DNA of 64,000 nt, taken from Lycium barbarum (lineage: Eukaryota > Streptophyta > Magnoliopsida > Solanales > Solanaceae). Within the stretch, counting starts at the first letter, position 1. The number at the start of each line of letters is the position of its first letter. Where the stretch lies: positions 19,104,203 to 19,168,202 of the forward strand of contig NC_083341.1 in NCBI RefSeq assembly GCF_019175385.1. Reading direction: 5' to 3'. Shown piece after piece: positions 36,401-52,200 of the stretch. A model generated the notes under the pieces. The model had not been told where the DNA came from. It saw only the letters and a list, made by a program, of their open reading frames with translations, and did no database searches. A program made the position numbers and the translations under genes.

Positions 36401-37676
36401 CTTGATATGATTTCTTTTGATTAGTCTGCATGTTTCTGCTTTAATCTCAAAAGACGTGAAAGCCCGTGGATAAATGAAGTTAATGCAAAACATCCATATA
36501 GGTGGTACCAACCAAGTGAGAATTAGAAATCCTTAAATAAATGATTCATATAGTTGTGCAAATGATTGAGCTTTTGAGGCATAGTTGATAGATTGATTGG
36601 TAAATTCTTACTAGGATTGACGGCATTTCACAAATGAATCTGTAATTAGGCTTTTTTGGTTCATCTGTAGTTAATGTAATTGAGGTCTACATATATTGCA
36701 CTAGTTTTTATCTCACATTTAGCCTGCATAAGGCAGGCCCAACTGATACCCCAAAAGAAGATGACTCGGCGAAGCTTAGCGAAAGAACTAATACAATAAT
36801 AGTTAATGATCAATCTAGCTTTTGCTCTAAGCAGGATGTTTTTGAAACTAGCAAGATTGAACTGAAGGAAGAGACAAGTATGAGAAAGTTAAAGGAAAAG
36901 GTCTTTCTATGTGAGAGCAAATTCCATCTTTTGGACAACGGCAATAATAATAAAATAACGGTGATTGAAGAGCCATACCCTGTGAATAGTCAATCAAAGG
37001 TTATACGGGTGGTTATTCTATGTCAAAAAATCTTTGCATTTACAAAAAGTTTGGAGTTCAGCACTGTGTCTTTTGAAATGCGTTGAGAAATATAAGAAGC
37101 TGCTGTTTATTTATATTAATTTGTTCAATGTAACTTAATGTGGTTGCAGCACACTGTCATACCTGTACAGCACCTTGTGAGTTTTGGTCTTAATCTTGTA
37201 AGCCGTGCTTTTGAGTTCCAGGTAACGTCATGTTGTATGGATTTATCTTTAGATTTTGACTTATTGTATAATGTTTGATTGTGTTCACTTGAACTCCACT
37301 ATTTTCATCCCCAGGCTGACACTTTTGCTAAGAAGCTTGGTTATGCTGCACCACTTCGAGCTGGTCTCGTGAAACTGCAGGTTGGTTTTCCTTCTATCCT
37401 AAATGCTTCTCCATTCTGGATATCCTATTTTGAAAACCCTGAACCAATTCTTCAAAACTCTAAGCCGTATAAGTAATTTCTATTTTTCAAATCATTGCAT
37501 CTTGGACGATACTTCCAAATAACTAGATGTGTGATACCAATTTGTCCGCCATCTTGCAGGAAGAGAACTTGTCGGCTATGAACACAGATCCGTGGTATTC
37601 GGCTTATCATTATTCTCACCCTCCTTTAGTTGAAAGATTGACTGCAATTGATGAAGCTGATAAGAAGACAGATTGA
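24422..37676 (+). CDS. STE24: CAAX prenyl protease 1 (STE24/FACE1 family), 14 exons
   Basis: Zinc metalloprotease of the ER membrane that removes the -aaX tripeptide from prenylated CaaX proteins. Deduced exons: 24422-24452, 28455-28602, 28704-28788, 28878-28973, 29242-29307, 29438-29536, 29765-29878, 30011-30121, 30762-30824, 31739-31831, 35994-36107, 37150-37221, 37315-37380, 37560-37676. All introns are GT-AG and the sum is 1275 bp, or 424 aa, the same length as Arabidopsis STE24. HELGH zinc motif at residues 284-288; the third ligand Glu is in FEFQAD at about 362. Several hydrophobic segments (for example residues 150-205) fit a multi-pass protein. The C-terminus KKTD matches a KKxx ER-retrieval signal. 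ATG chosen because [11 protein letters not shown] matches the family start. Introns 1 (4.0 kb) and 10 (4.2 kb) are swollen by SINEs, a hAT MITE and a LINE. No disabling change is seen. Confidence 0.93.
25539..25879. mobile_element. hAT-type MITE in STE24 intron 1
   Basis: Ends CAGTGTTATCAAAAGCG and (complement) CAGTGTTGTTAAAGGCG, with CTTCTTCA duplicated exactly on both sides (25531-25538 and 25880-25887). The 8-bp duplication and CAGTG ends indicate hAT. 341 bp, non-coding, with GCGC/GCTTTA-rich subterminal sequence. Confidence 0.85.
25917..26090 (+). mobile_element. tRNA-derived SINE in STE24 intron 1
   Basis: A Box A-like TGGCGTAACTGGTAAAG is followed at the usual spacing by Box B GGGTTCGAAC. 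The body contains GTAAGGCTGCGTACAATAGA and CCGGACCCCGCGCATAGCGG, and it ends in a T-rich tail. These are standard features of nightshade SINEs. Same transcriptional orientation as the host gene. Confidence 0.75.
26110..26237 (+). mobile_element. TS-type SINE 3' portion with (GTT)n tail
   Basis: GTAGGGGTAAGGTTGCGTAC, then CCCCAGACCCCACTTGTGGG, then ATTACACTGGGTATGTTGTT and further GTT units form the characteristic 3' end of the tobacco TS SINE family. The tRNA-like head is missing, so it is 5' truncated. It directly follows the other SINE. Confidence 0.75.
29003..29027. repeat. Poly-C tract in STE24 intron 4
   Basis: Twenty-five consecutive C bases 30 bp after the exon 4 donor. On the minus strand this is a G-run. 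A second run of 21 C is at 29933-29953 in intron 7. Length may be inaccurate because of sequencing. Confidence 0.8.
29933..29953. repeat. Poly-C tract in STE24 intron 7
   Basis: Twenty-one C bases followed by nine A bases, 57 bp upstream of the exon 8 acceptor, within the zone where a polypyrimidine tract would be expected. Confidence 0.8.
33220..35579 (+). mobile_element. 5'-truncated LINE (non-LTR retrotransposon) in STE24 intron 10
   Basis: Begins inside the region just before reverse transcriptase. The frame 33213-33836 holds [31 protein letters not shown] and [13 protein letters not shown]. After a shift near 33835, YADDS is at about 33913-33927. The frame 33986-34747 continues with [11 protein letters not shown] and WEDHWIG. 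A third frame (34892-35431) holds the zf-RVT segment with Cys/His residues ([21 protein letters not shown]). It ends with a short A-rich tail (CTCAAAAAAAG). AATGG occurs at both boundaries, a possible short target duplication. ORF1 and endonuclease are missing and several frameshifts show it is dead. Same orientation as the host gene. Confidence 0.85.
36716..37086 (+). other. Unexplained open frame within STE24 intron 11
   Basis: From about 36722 to 37086 one frame stays open for roughly 120 codons with ordinary amino-acid composition ([19 protein letters not shown] is one segment), unlike the AT-rich intron around it. It is preceded by an acceptor-like CACATTTAG. I do not recognise the protein. 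It could be a captured host exon or transposon fragment, or chance. Confidence 0.35.
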
Positions 37677-39877
37677 AAAATACGTGGGCATTTCACTATT
37701 CAATATAGAGTTGGTTCTATACTGCACCGCCGAACTGCAAGCATACAAAACAATAGGTGTGATTTACTTCCCAATGCCATAATTTTGTTGATATACATCC
37801 ACATTATAGTGTTGAGCTAGGAAGGTTACTGGAGCTGCGAGGAGGAATGACTTTATGTTTTGGTTGTATGATTTACAGAATTCGGGAGCTTCAATTTTGC
37901 TGCTAGAGTTGGTCGAACTTTAGGGTCTATATAATCAAATGATGGCGATTCGAGCCTTCGAGATGTAGAGCTTTCTAATTGTTTTGACTGCAGAACTGCT
38001 ATACATATTAAGGAGCATCCTTTTACTTGAAAACAAACAATTGTAGGTGGTGAATAGTCCTTGCATTAAGGGGTATAGCTAGTGCTTCTCTTTTTAGTAA
38101 GTAATTAGCGATTGCTGTTTTCTTTAAAAGATTTTTCAGGAAGCATGTTATATTGATAAATAGGGCACTTTGATATTAAAGATAATTAGCATGTAAGTAG
38201 ATGGAATTGTTGAGTGCCTATTTTTAATCAATTCATCTATTTTGCTATATGTTCATGACGACAAATGTCCACCTCGAATCCGTTCTTTGTCGTGATTTAC
38301 TAGTGGCATGTCAAAAAGAAGTCATCAAGATTTTATTAGTAAGACCAAAAGTATACTTAAACAAGGCAAGAGAGTACCATAGCATAGCCAATCATGTCAA
38401 TATATCGGATTAAGTGATCAATCCATTCCTATTTTATAGATTGATCGTGCAAGTTTATATCTTTTTTTTTTCTCCCTCAAGGCACAAAACCTCACCCCAT
38501 TTTACTCAAATCCATGAATCTCCTCCGTAGGAGTGTTATGCAATGTGGGCCAAATTGTTCAGACTTCCAAAGCAATGCATTAACCATAACATTTGCTCAG
38601 ATATGGCGCAATCCGAGCCTTTAAGCAATTCAATCATCTTCCCAGTTTATGTTTGAGACTTGCAGACCCCTTTACTAAATATTTGTACTTCAACTATCTT
38701 TATTGCCTAAGGTTCGAGCCCATCAGGATCACATGTGATTTGCTGTCTCATCTGTACCTCCTTCATTTAGTGTTAGAATTAATTTGTACACTAACAACCT
38801 TCCATATAACGAACTCTATACAATCTTGTGAGATTTCCATTACTATAAAGGGGTTTGAGTTTGAATAGAGTACGTAAGTAATTTCTGTATCTACATAGGT
38901 ATTGCAATAAGTAGGGGTTCAAAGACGAGATATTGTGAGGTGTATGCTTAAGTGAGTGATCAGTGCTATAATAGATATTTAGAGTAATTTCCTCTTATAG
39001 TTAGCGGTTGTTTAGTTCACATACTAGTTATATGGGATTATAATGCAGAGTTATTTAGGAAGGAAATAATAATGAAGGGATGATTATGCAGTGATTGATA
39101 ATGAGGAGATTGTTATACATTAAAAACTAACATTAAATACCTTAATAGTTCAATTCCGTATTGTTAATACACGTATCTTATTCCACATTTTATATCTAAT
39201 AAAATAATACATACATTCCTACATAACTTAATGCCTGTATTATTTTATACAACGTCAAATGCTATATTGTGATGATTTATGTAACCAACCAAACTATATT
39301 ATCTTATGCACTGTGCTGGATTTTAGGCTGAGATTAATTATTCAAAACCATCAACCAGACAACCGCCAAGTGTACTTTTAGTTGAATGGCAAAATGAGAA
39401 TTTCCTAACGTATACCGCAAACAAAATCGTTGCCACAAAAAATTCTATAGTATTACCTATGCATGTAAAATACAATAAATGGAAGCATGGTATGTAGTCA
39501 ATGTTTACACACTTGTGTGGTGAAAATTTTAAAGAGGACTCTCCATTACAATAAAGAGAAAGGAAAAAAGCAAAACTCAAAGAAAAGTCAATTTCCTTCA
39601 CGGGCAACAACAATGGCACCCTTCCAGTTCAAAAGTTCCCACATGATCACGTATGTACTCTCTAGAAAATTGAAAGAAAGAAAGAAAAGAGAATCACCAC
39701 AACTCTTTACAATTTAGTTGTATTATTCACCACCCAAAAAGGAAAAGAAAGGAAATGCAAAGGATCTTTTTCTTCTTCTTCAACTTGGAAAAAAACACTT
39801 CCCTTTCATTTTAGTGTTGTAGTACAAGATTCTTTAAACCCTTTTTTGGTCTGAATTTTGGGTGATTTTCTCGAGCT
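37677..39877. other. Intergenic region between STE24 and MAP kinase
   Basis: Contains the STE24 3' UTR (start of the interval) and the MAP kinase promoter and 5' UTR (end). The last 110 bp before the kinase ATG are C/T-rich (TCTTTTTCTTCTTCTTCAAC), as in many plant leaders. No other gene or clear transposon end was recognised. Confidence 0.6.
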
Positions 39878-45075
<5,198 letters not shown>

Positions 45076-45177
45076 AAGAAATGTGGTTATATGATGTAAA
45101 ACAATAAGCGTTTGGTTTGGTTAGCTTTCTCTAATATAGTGTATTAGACTAGTAATGTTCCCCCCTGAAGATGACTG

Positions 45178-45183
45178 AATAAA
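45178..45183 (+). terminator. Likely MAP kinase polyadenylation signal
   Basis: AATAAA about 100 bp after the stop codon, followed by T/G-rich DNA. Plant signals are loose, so the actual cleavage site may be elsewhere. Confidence 0.4.
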
Positions 45184-45671
45184 TATGGTGGAGCTCTTGA
45201 GTTCAAGAAATTGTTAGTGGCTTAAAGTCAGATACTTATTCCCTTGTTATGTTTGGTTTATTGGTATTGTATAAAGAAGCCAAAGAGTAGCCTGCGATCA
45301 GATGGTTCTATATACCGACTCCTCCTTTGATGCCTGAACATTTCACCTGTTCAAGTGGTTTGACATAACATGGAAATTGTTCATGTGAGAATGGACAGTG
45401 AGCGGATGAGTTTTGAAGTTGTATGCCTATTTATAAAAGGTGCCAGGATTATGGAATGGCTCATTGTTCTTGAAGTGTTCTGCATGTTGATAAGAATCTC
45501 TGCTTGGTCCCTTATGAATGTGCTTTCTGAATAAGTTTCCTTTTGTTAGGTATATTAATTTGGCTTCTTATTAATGAATTTGCTCTAGCACCACATGAAA
45601 ACCTTGGAATTTTTTGTAAGATATGCACATTTTTCTGGATAGAAGTCTTTTAGTCATGTTAGAGATTTATA

Positions 45672-46068
45672 TGCTAGTAGAAAATATAGCGGACTTTTAG
45701 TACCTGCGGTGAGCTTAAATAGAGTGACATCGTCGGTTCCTTATTATCACTCGTGGGGTGGTAGTTCCGTAACACCACTTAGTTGTTATGGCACCAGTAA
45801 TTCTTGTTCGGCGTTAGGGGGCCCCACAAGTCATCGGTGTTGTTTTGAACACAGATCGGTCACACTATTGGTTTCTTTGGATTGATAAGGCCGAAAGGCA
45901 GGTGGTCGGGAACACTAAAGGCCCTTGCTCTGGGCGCTAGAGGCCGTTGCTCACGCATGCGAAAGGGTGTTTTGGGAGCACTAAGGGCGATTTGCACCAC
46001 CAGAGTCGATTCATATAACCGACCCTAACTTGTTTGAAGTTGAGGCATAGTAGTAGTTCTTGTTGTAT
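45672..46068. mobile_element. Possible CACTA-like non-autonomous element
   Basis: Left boundary CTAGTAGAAAATATAGCGG and right boundary TAGTAGTTCTTGTTGTA resemble CACTAGTAGAAAA / TTCTTGTAGTG ends of plant CACTA elements. The interior is much more GC-rich than the flanks. No clean 3-bp duplication was found, and the terminal CAC is degraded. Confidence 0.3.
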
Positions 46069-46169
46069 GCACATTTTGCTGGATGTTCCAGGGTTAACAT
46101 TGAAGATGAAAACACTAAAACTTCAGATGTTCATTACACTTATATTGCTGATACATTTAGGAGAGCTTA

Positions 46170-47850
46170 TCAGTAATTCAATCTATAGGAACATCTTTGC
46201 ATCTCTATGTTATCAATGGCCAAACTGTCTGTAGGAAAAGTACACATTTCAGTCTTCTCTGGGCCCTGATCAGGCAGCAACTGGCAAGGTGGAGGCTGCA
46301 CACCACTTGTAATTCCATATACATCAGTGCAAGTCCATGGATACTTCTTGGCCTTCTTTGCCATACTTATTGTCAGGTTCGACATGCAGATTCCGGTGAA
46401 TGGATCCCCAGAAATACCCTCAAGCCGAGCAGCCATCGACACGTTCTCAGCCACCACATCCCGGTAATTGATCCCTTTGATCTCTGGTAATGCATTCGGA
46501 TCCCAGTGAGTGTCAGCATGTGATCCATAGTTGCCTGTCATTAGGGGTGACAAAATTAGCGCATGCAAACATAACCCGTCCAAGTTTCGACTGGTCATTG
46601 ACCCGCCTATTTATTAGCTCAGCCCATCAAAAATTGGTGATACATGAGAAAACTTGTCAAATTATTTTCAAAAAGGCATTTGCCATAATATAAAAAATAA
46701 TGATAATTGCATTAGGTACTAAAAAATTATAACAAAACAAACAAAGAAATTAAAACTTAGTAAAAATTGGGCGGGTTGAGTTAAGACCCGCTTTTTAGCC
46801 CATTTCAACCCAACCCATTTTAGCCCAAGTAACTTTTGACCCGCCCATTTGACATCCCTACCTGTCATCCAAAATACCCATTTCATGGTGTGAAGTGTCA
46901 TCCCTTTGACATATACATCTTTGACAAAGCCGCCTCGCCCGACACCTGTCTTGATCCTGACCCCTGATTCCGTGTTGATGGCCGTGATGTCCTCGGCTCT
47001 AACATCTTGAATCCCGCCTGACATTTCACTTCCTAATGCTATTGCAGCACTATAAGGTGAAATGCAAGTGAGGCGCCGGATGATCAAGTGACTTGTTGGC
47101 ATTCCATACTTTATGCCATATTCATCCCAACCACTTTTAACTGCCACACAATCATCTCCAGATACAATGTAGTTGTCTTCAATTCTCATGTTTGTGCAAG
47201 AATCTGTAAAGAACCACGAAAAAGAGAGTCGATATACCATTAGCTTTTTCTCATTGATATATATATATATATAGGAAAAACAGACCTGGATTGATCCCAT
47301 CAGTGTTTGGAGATTTTACTGGAGCTAAAATAGTGATGCCTTGGACAATGATATTGCTGAAATTTCACAATAACCAAAGATTCTTGATAAACTTTGAGTG
47401 TAATAGATAAAAAGTGAAAAAAATGAAGATTTTGGCTTATTAAAATTTAAATCACCTGCTATAAACAGGATGGATATTCCAAGATGGAGAATTGACAAGA
47501 GTTAGATTTGATATCTGAATTTTATCAGAATGCATAATTTCAATCCGGTAAGGCCTTGTGTATTTTAGCTTTTTGCTGTGAAATTTCTGCCACCAAAGGG
47601 CACCCTGCCCATCTATTGTCCCATTCTCACCTAATCATTTATAAAACAAAGAATCACAACTTTTTTAAAATGCCTTAAAAAATTGAGAAATTAATGGCTG
47701 ATAGGCATATAAAATGTTACTATTTTTACCTGTGATGATAACATCAGTAAGGTTAGTGCCAAATAAAAGACTGATGTACCTTCCACCTGCCGCATCCCTC
47801 CCATGACCATATGAAGGTAATGGGTCTATAACTGCTGGATCGATTAATTC
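46170..47850 (-). pseudogene. GH28 polygalacturonase-like gene, 5' part missing
   Basis: Pectin-degrading glycoside hydrolase family 28, normally secreted to the cell wall. Minus-strand exons: about 47850-47730, 47630-47456, 47356-47286, 47203-46862, 46534-46170 (stop TGA). The first starts within PAVIDPLPSYGHGRDAAGG. Catalytic blocks are present: SPNTDG (third exon), SGDDC (fourth), SPYSAAIALGSEMSGG in place of the GHG block as in this plant subgroup, and GVRIKT. About 357 residues remain. The N-terminal roughly 100 residues, with signal peptide, are absent: sequence homology ends at about 47850, where a SINE starts. A 319-bp hAT MITE splits one exon but is flanked so that splicing could restore the frame. 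Whether it is expressed from a distant or new 5' exon cannot be seen. Confidence 0.75.
46542..46860. mobile_element. hAT-type MITE inside a GH28 exon, behaving as an intron
   Basis: Inverted ends TAGGGGTGACAAA and (complement) TAGGGATGTCAAA, flanked by exact 8-bp CCTGTCAT (46534-46541 and 46861-46868). On the minus strand the target copy plus the element end creates ATGACAG|GTAGGG, and the second target copy creates ATGACAG|GC. Splicing 46861 to 46535 would remove exactly element plus one target copy and leave W-M-T-G-N-Y intact. Unspliced, the frame reaches a stop inside the element. Confidence 0.85.
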
Positions 47851-47867
47851 GTATTTATTCAGCGTAG

Positions 47868-48010
47868 AGTCGTGGAGTGATGGTAAATTTGTCTCTGAGA
47901 CTATAGTTTACGGGTTCGAGCCGTGAAATCAGCCACTGAACCTTGTGTAAGGATTGGCTGTCTACGTAATACCTCTTGGAATGCGACCCCTTACCCGGAC
48001 CCTACGTGAA
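47868..48010 (+). mobile_element. tRNA-derived SINE truncating the GH28 gene
   Basis: Box A-like GTGGAGTGATGGTAAATTTG and Box B ACGGGTTCGAGCC occur at normal spacing. The body GTCTACGTAATACCTCTTGG and CCTTACCCGGACCCTACGTG matches the SINE style at 25917. It lies immediately at the point where GH28 homology ends. Confidence 0.65.
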
Positions 48011-49297
48011 CGTTAGATACCCTTTTGCACTACATAGGGCCCACATAAGAGGAAAGCGTTCCCACCACGAGTTTGAGTTTTAACTCAAACGCAAGACTTC
48101 TATTTAAAGATGGAGGGGTCTCATTCATACCACCACTTGCTCCTCGGTGATATGAAAGTCTTTTGCAAGAACATAGCAAGAACTCAATTTTAGAAAAGGT
48201 TATACAGTTTTAAGGAGGGAAAAAACACATTTACAAAGGGAAGAATTGCTTTTTAAAGAAGCATTTGGTATAAAAGTTGGTAGAAGGAAGAAGGAGCATA
48301 CTGTTTTGGTTCTTGTTGCTCTAAACTGCACTAAAGAAGAGAAATTAAGAGTAAATAGTATGGATGTGTCTTACTTAAGGGGAGAATGAGGCATTATATA
48401 GACACATTTTTTGTAACTGATCTGTTGCAACTTTTTTGTTTCAAGACTCTGAAATCTGTGCCGTGTTTGGATTTAGGTAAAAGATTCTCTGAAATGGACA
48501 TTTTTTCTGCACCTTTTTTCCACTTTTTGATTTTGTTTTATTTGCTTTATATATATACGTACAGATAACAATATAGAATTTCAATGATCACTCGAGTAGC
48601 CTACCATCACAAAGTTGATTACTCAATTTATTACAGTACTACTATTTTAGATTGTAGTACAAACAACTTTCATGATAAAGTCACTCAGCCTACGCTTCAG
48701 TTACCAGTTAAGTACTTTACTTCGTCCTTTAATATTCTTACCTTATCTTAGTGATGTCAATCCTCTCTTTTATAGTAGGCCTCTTGATGGGTGGTCTACA
48801 GACCAAGTAAAAATGCAGCAGTTTCCACGCTATTAGGCTTATATACATAACATTTCCACGTTATTAGGTGTCATAACATTTCCACATTATTAGGTGTATT
48901 TACATAACATACGTTTTTTTTTTTTTTTTTTTTGGGTTTAAACATCCCGTAGCCAAAGGATCATTGGTCTAACTAACCGGATGTACGTCAAGTAGGTCCA
49001 CCAAGGAAGGTATAAAGAGGCGGATGTATGGGTATGAGTTCATCCGAACCTAGGAATTTTGGTACCAAATCTCTATATGTGTTATAAAATTCACTAAATA
49101 AATACGCATAACTAATCTTGATCTCAATATATTAATATAATAAATGAATTGTGGTAGAAATTCGGACTCAAATTCATAAATTTCAGATTCCCAATCCGAC
49201 TTATTAAGGAATTCTTTATTTTCAGAAGCCGAATCCTAATCCTCTCAATACGAATAAAAGTATTCCACTATGGCCACAACCTTGTTTGATTCGATAT
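48011..49297. other. Non-coding stretch
   Basis: AT-rich sequence with a poly-T run near 48916-48933 and several copies of CATTTCCACGTTATTAGG around 48820-48900. No gene recognised. It may include rearranged upstream DNA of the GH28 gene, but no GH28 N-terminal sequence was found. Confidence 0.5.
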
Positions 49298-52200
49298 TGT
49301 CACGACCCAACCCCGTAGGCCGTGACTAGTGCCCGAATTGGACACTCATATTGCCTGTTAACTGTAATCATTTAACACTAGCATGTCACGAACTTATTTG
49401 TATAAACAGGTAGGGTGTTATTTTTAAAGCTGTCAAAATTTTGTATGTCGTAGGCACCTGTCTCCTGAAGAATTAAAATTTTTAAACAACAACATATATA
49501 TATTCCTACGCAAGCCGACAAGGCTGCCACGATATGCAACATACCAAACATACATATATATGCAAGCCGACAAGGCTGCCATTACGAATGGGTACGCCCC
49601 AAACATATGTCATAATCATAAAACGCGTCAACAACCATAAACAGACCCACACAAATGTCCACAGACCTCTAAGAGTAATGACCGTATCATATGGCGGGAC
49701 AGGGCCCCGCCGTACCCAAATAAACTCATATGAATTCAATATAAGGGAGTTATACCACAAGCTAGGCTCCGGAACAAAGGAGCAGTCAAAATAGCTGAAT
49801 AAGTGTCCTAAGCTGGCGGATCTCCGAAATGAACGTCTGTACCTGCGGGCATGAACGCAGCCCCCCGAAGAAAGGGGGTCAGTACGGAATATGTACTGAG
49901 CATGTAAAGCATGAAACATAGTGATAGACTCATACTGAGATAAGATGTATAGGACTCAATGCAACTAACAGAATTTCATAAAGACTTGCCTTTGAACATA
50001 TTTCATCTGTATCATTCTCATATCAATGTCAATATAGTGTTTTGTAATCAAAGCTGCATAATCATTCTGTATATAACATATATACGTGTCCCGACCCTCT
50101 AGTGAGGGGCTCGGTAATTAAAATCATAGTATCATAAACATGCACATAGACGTGTCCCGGCCCTTTCATAAGGGACTCGGTAATAAGGAATATATATGCC
50201 CTCCTGGCCACCATCTCCATATCATCATATCATCACATCATCATATCATCATATATATATAACGTGTCCCGGCCCTCTAGTGAAGGACTCGGTGAATATA
50301 GTCATAGCATCATAAACATAAACATATACGTGTCCCGGCCCTTTAATGAGGGACTCGGTAATAATATAGTAGATGTGCGCACAAGAACGTGTCCTGGCCC
50401 GGGACTCAGTGAAGGATATAGCGATAAGCACGAGCAGAATAATAAGCAACCACATATATGCAATGCATCTTTTGAGACTCAATAGATAAGCAACTAACCA
50501 ACTCTAAGGTATTGGGATAATAATCATATTCAATTCTTTTCAACTCTCATTATAAGCCATAGCAAGGAACGTTTCAGCTTTCATGTACATGTATCAATTT
50601 TCATGATGTAGCTTTTGAAAATCAAGTATACTTCTATTCATGCCATTCTTTTAAGAGTAGGAACTTCTATACATCATTCATTAGTCAATCATGTAGTAGG
50701 CTCGTGACAATAGCATTAAGGAAATATAGAATCATAAGTCATGCATGGAACTAGAGAATAGAATTTACCCCAAGGTTCATATCATTTCATACTTACGTCT
50801 AGGACATGCCAAGAAAAGAAGGAATAAGCTTTACATACCTTTAGCGTTTAGTTGTATTCTAACTTGTACTTGCTGCCCAAATACACTTATCCTATATCAA
50901 GATATCAAGAGCTACAATTAGTCTACAAGGGAATTCAATACGTATCTTAACGTTAACAATCCCTTTCAAACATTTAGACCACGTTTCGTTCGCATTCAAA
51001 CCAACTACATACAACCAATCCAACATCAATAATCATATGTTCAATACCAACCCGGACAGCCCACATAACATTCCAAATATCCCACATTCACAACATTCCA
51101 TAACGATTCACATACGGCTACTACATTCTCAAGTTACTCCTAATAATCCGTAGCCTTAACGTTTTCGTGTAACAACTTTACAACAACCCAAACAACGTAA
51201 ATACAATATAGATTCTTAACTATCATTAGTATTTCCAATTTATAGAAGACAGCATGTCCAAAACAGTTCCTAACAATAACACGCCCAAAACAGTCCCTAA
51301 CCAATCAACACGCCCAAAACAGTCCCTAACCAACAACATAAAGGTGCCCGGAATTCTTGCAAACGTTTACGAACATACCAAGCAAACCACATATGATTCT
51401 TACACATTATTTCATGTCTTCATTTCATATAATTTCAGTAAAATACGACCAGCAGTCACAAGATAAATATATCACCAAATTCGTACGCAAATAGCTACAT
51501 TGTCGACACTAAAACCTTACAACGACAACAACATGTTTAATGACATTACTTTCATGATCCTTGGAACTGTTTTAGCATCATTTACATTCTTATAACAGCC
51601 CACAAATCATTCCAATTTCGACCTGAATCATTGCACTTCACTTTCACTAAACGTTCACAACAAGAATCAACACTCAACACATACAAATTCACCTCTAGCA
51701 CTAAAACAGTCCACTGTTTTTGGACTGCTCGTATGCTTCAACATAATTCATTTCTTTAACACCTTAATTCACATATTCAACATGCATACAATACACCACA
51801 ATGTCCATAACAACAACAATCAAAAGGTGACATAAAGCAGTCCCTAAATCTCCCCTAAAACAGTCCCTTTTTCACGGCTACAACACCCTTCCCACAATTT
51901 CATGATTTTTATCCGTTTATCCAACTACAATACATTCAATCCATTTCCAATACATGTTCAAGAAGATAAATCATGACTTCATTAGAACCTTCAACACACA
52001 GCTCATTTTCATTTCAAGAAAAACAGTCAATATCCAACATGCAACATCACAACCAAACTTCTACAATCTTTGTTCATTTACCTATGTTGATACATATTCA
52101 ATTCATCAACAATACAAGTAAAATGAAATCAACCATGACTTCACCAATACTCATGGCTAACTCTCTACTTCAACTACAACAACAATCCAACAACAACCTT

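Noticed and set aside
46535..46861. Ordinary ancestral intron in GH28
   Set aside because: The exact 8-bp duplication and inverted TAGGG ends coincide with its borders, so a transposon insertion is the simpler reading.
49506..49919. 137-aa minus-strand open frame
   Set aside because: Falls in a block conserved among the non-coding solo LTRs; equivalent frames are broken in the other copies.
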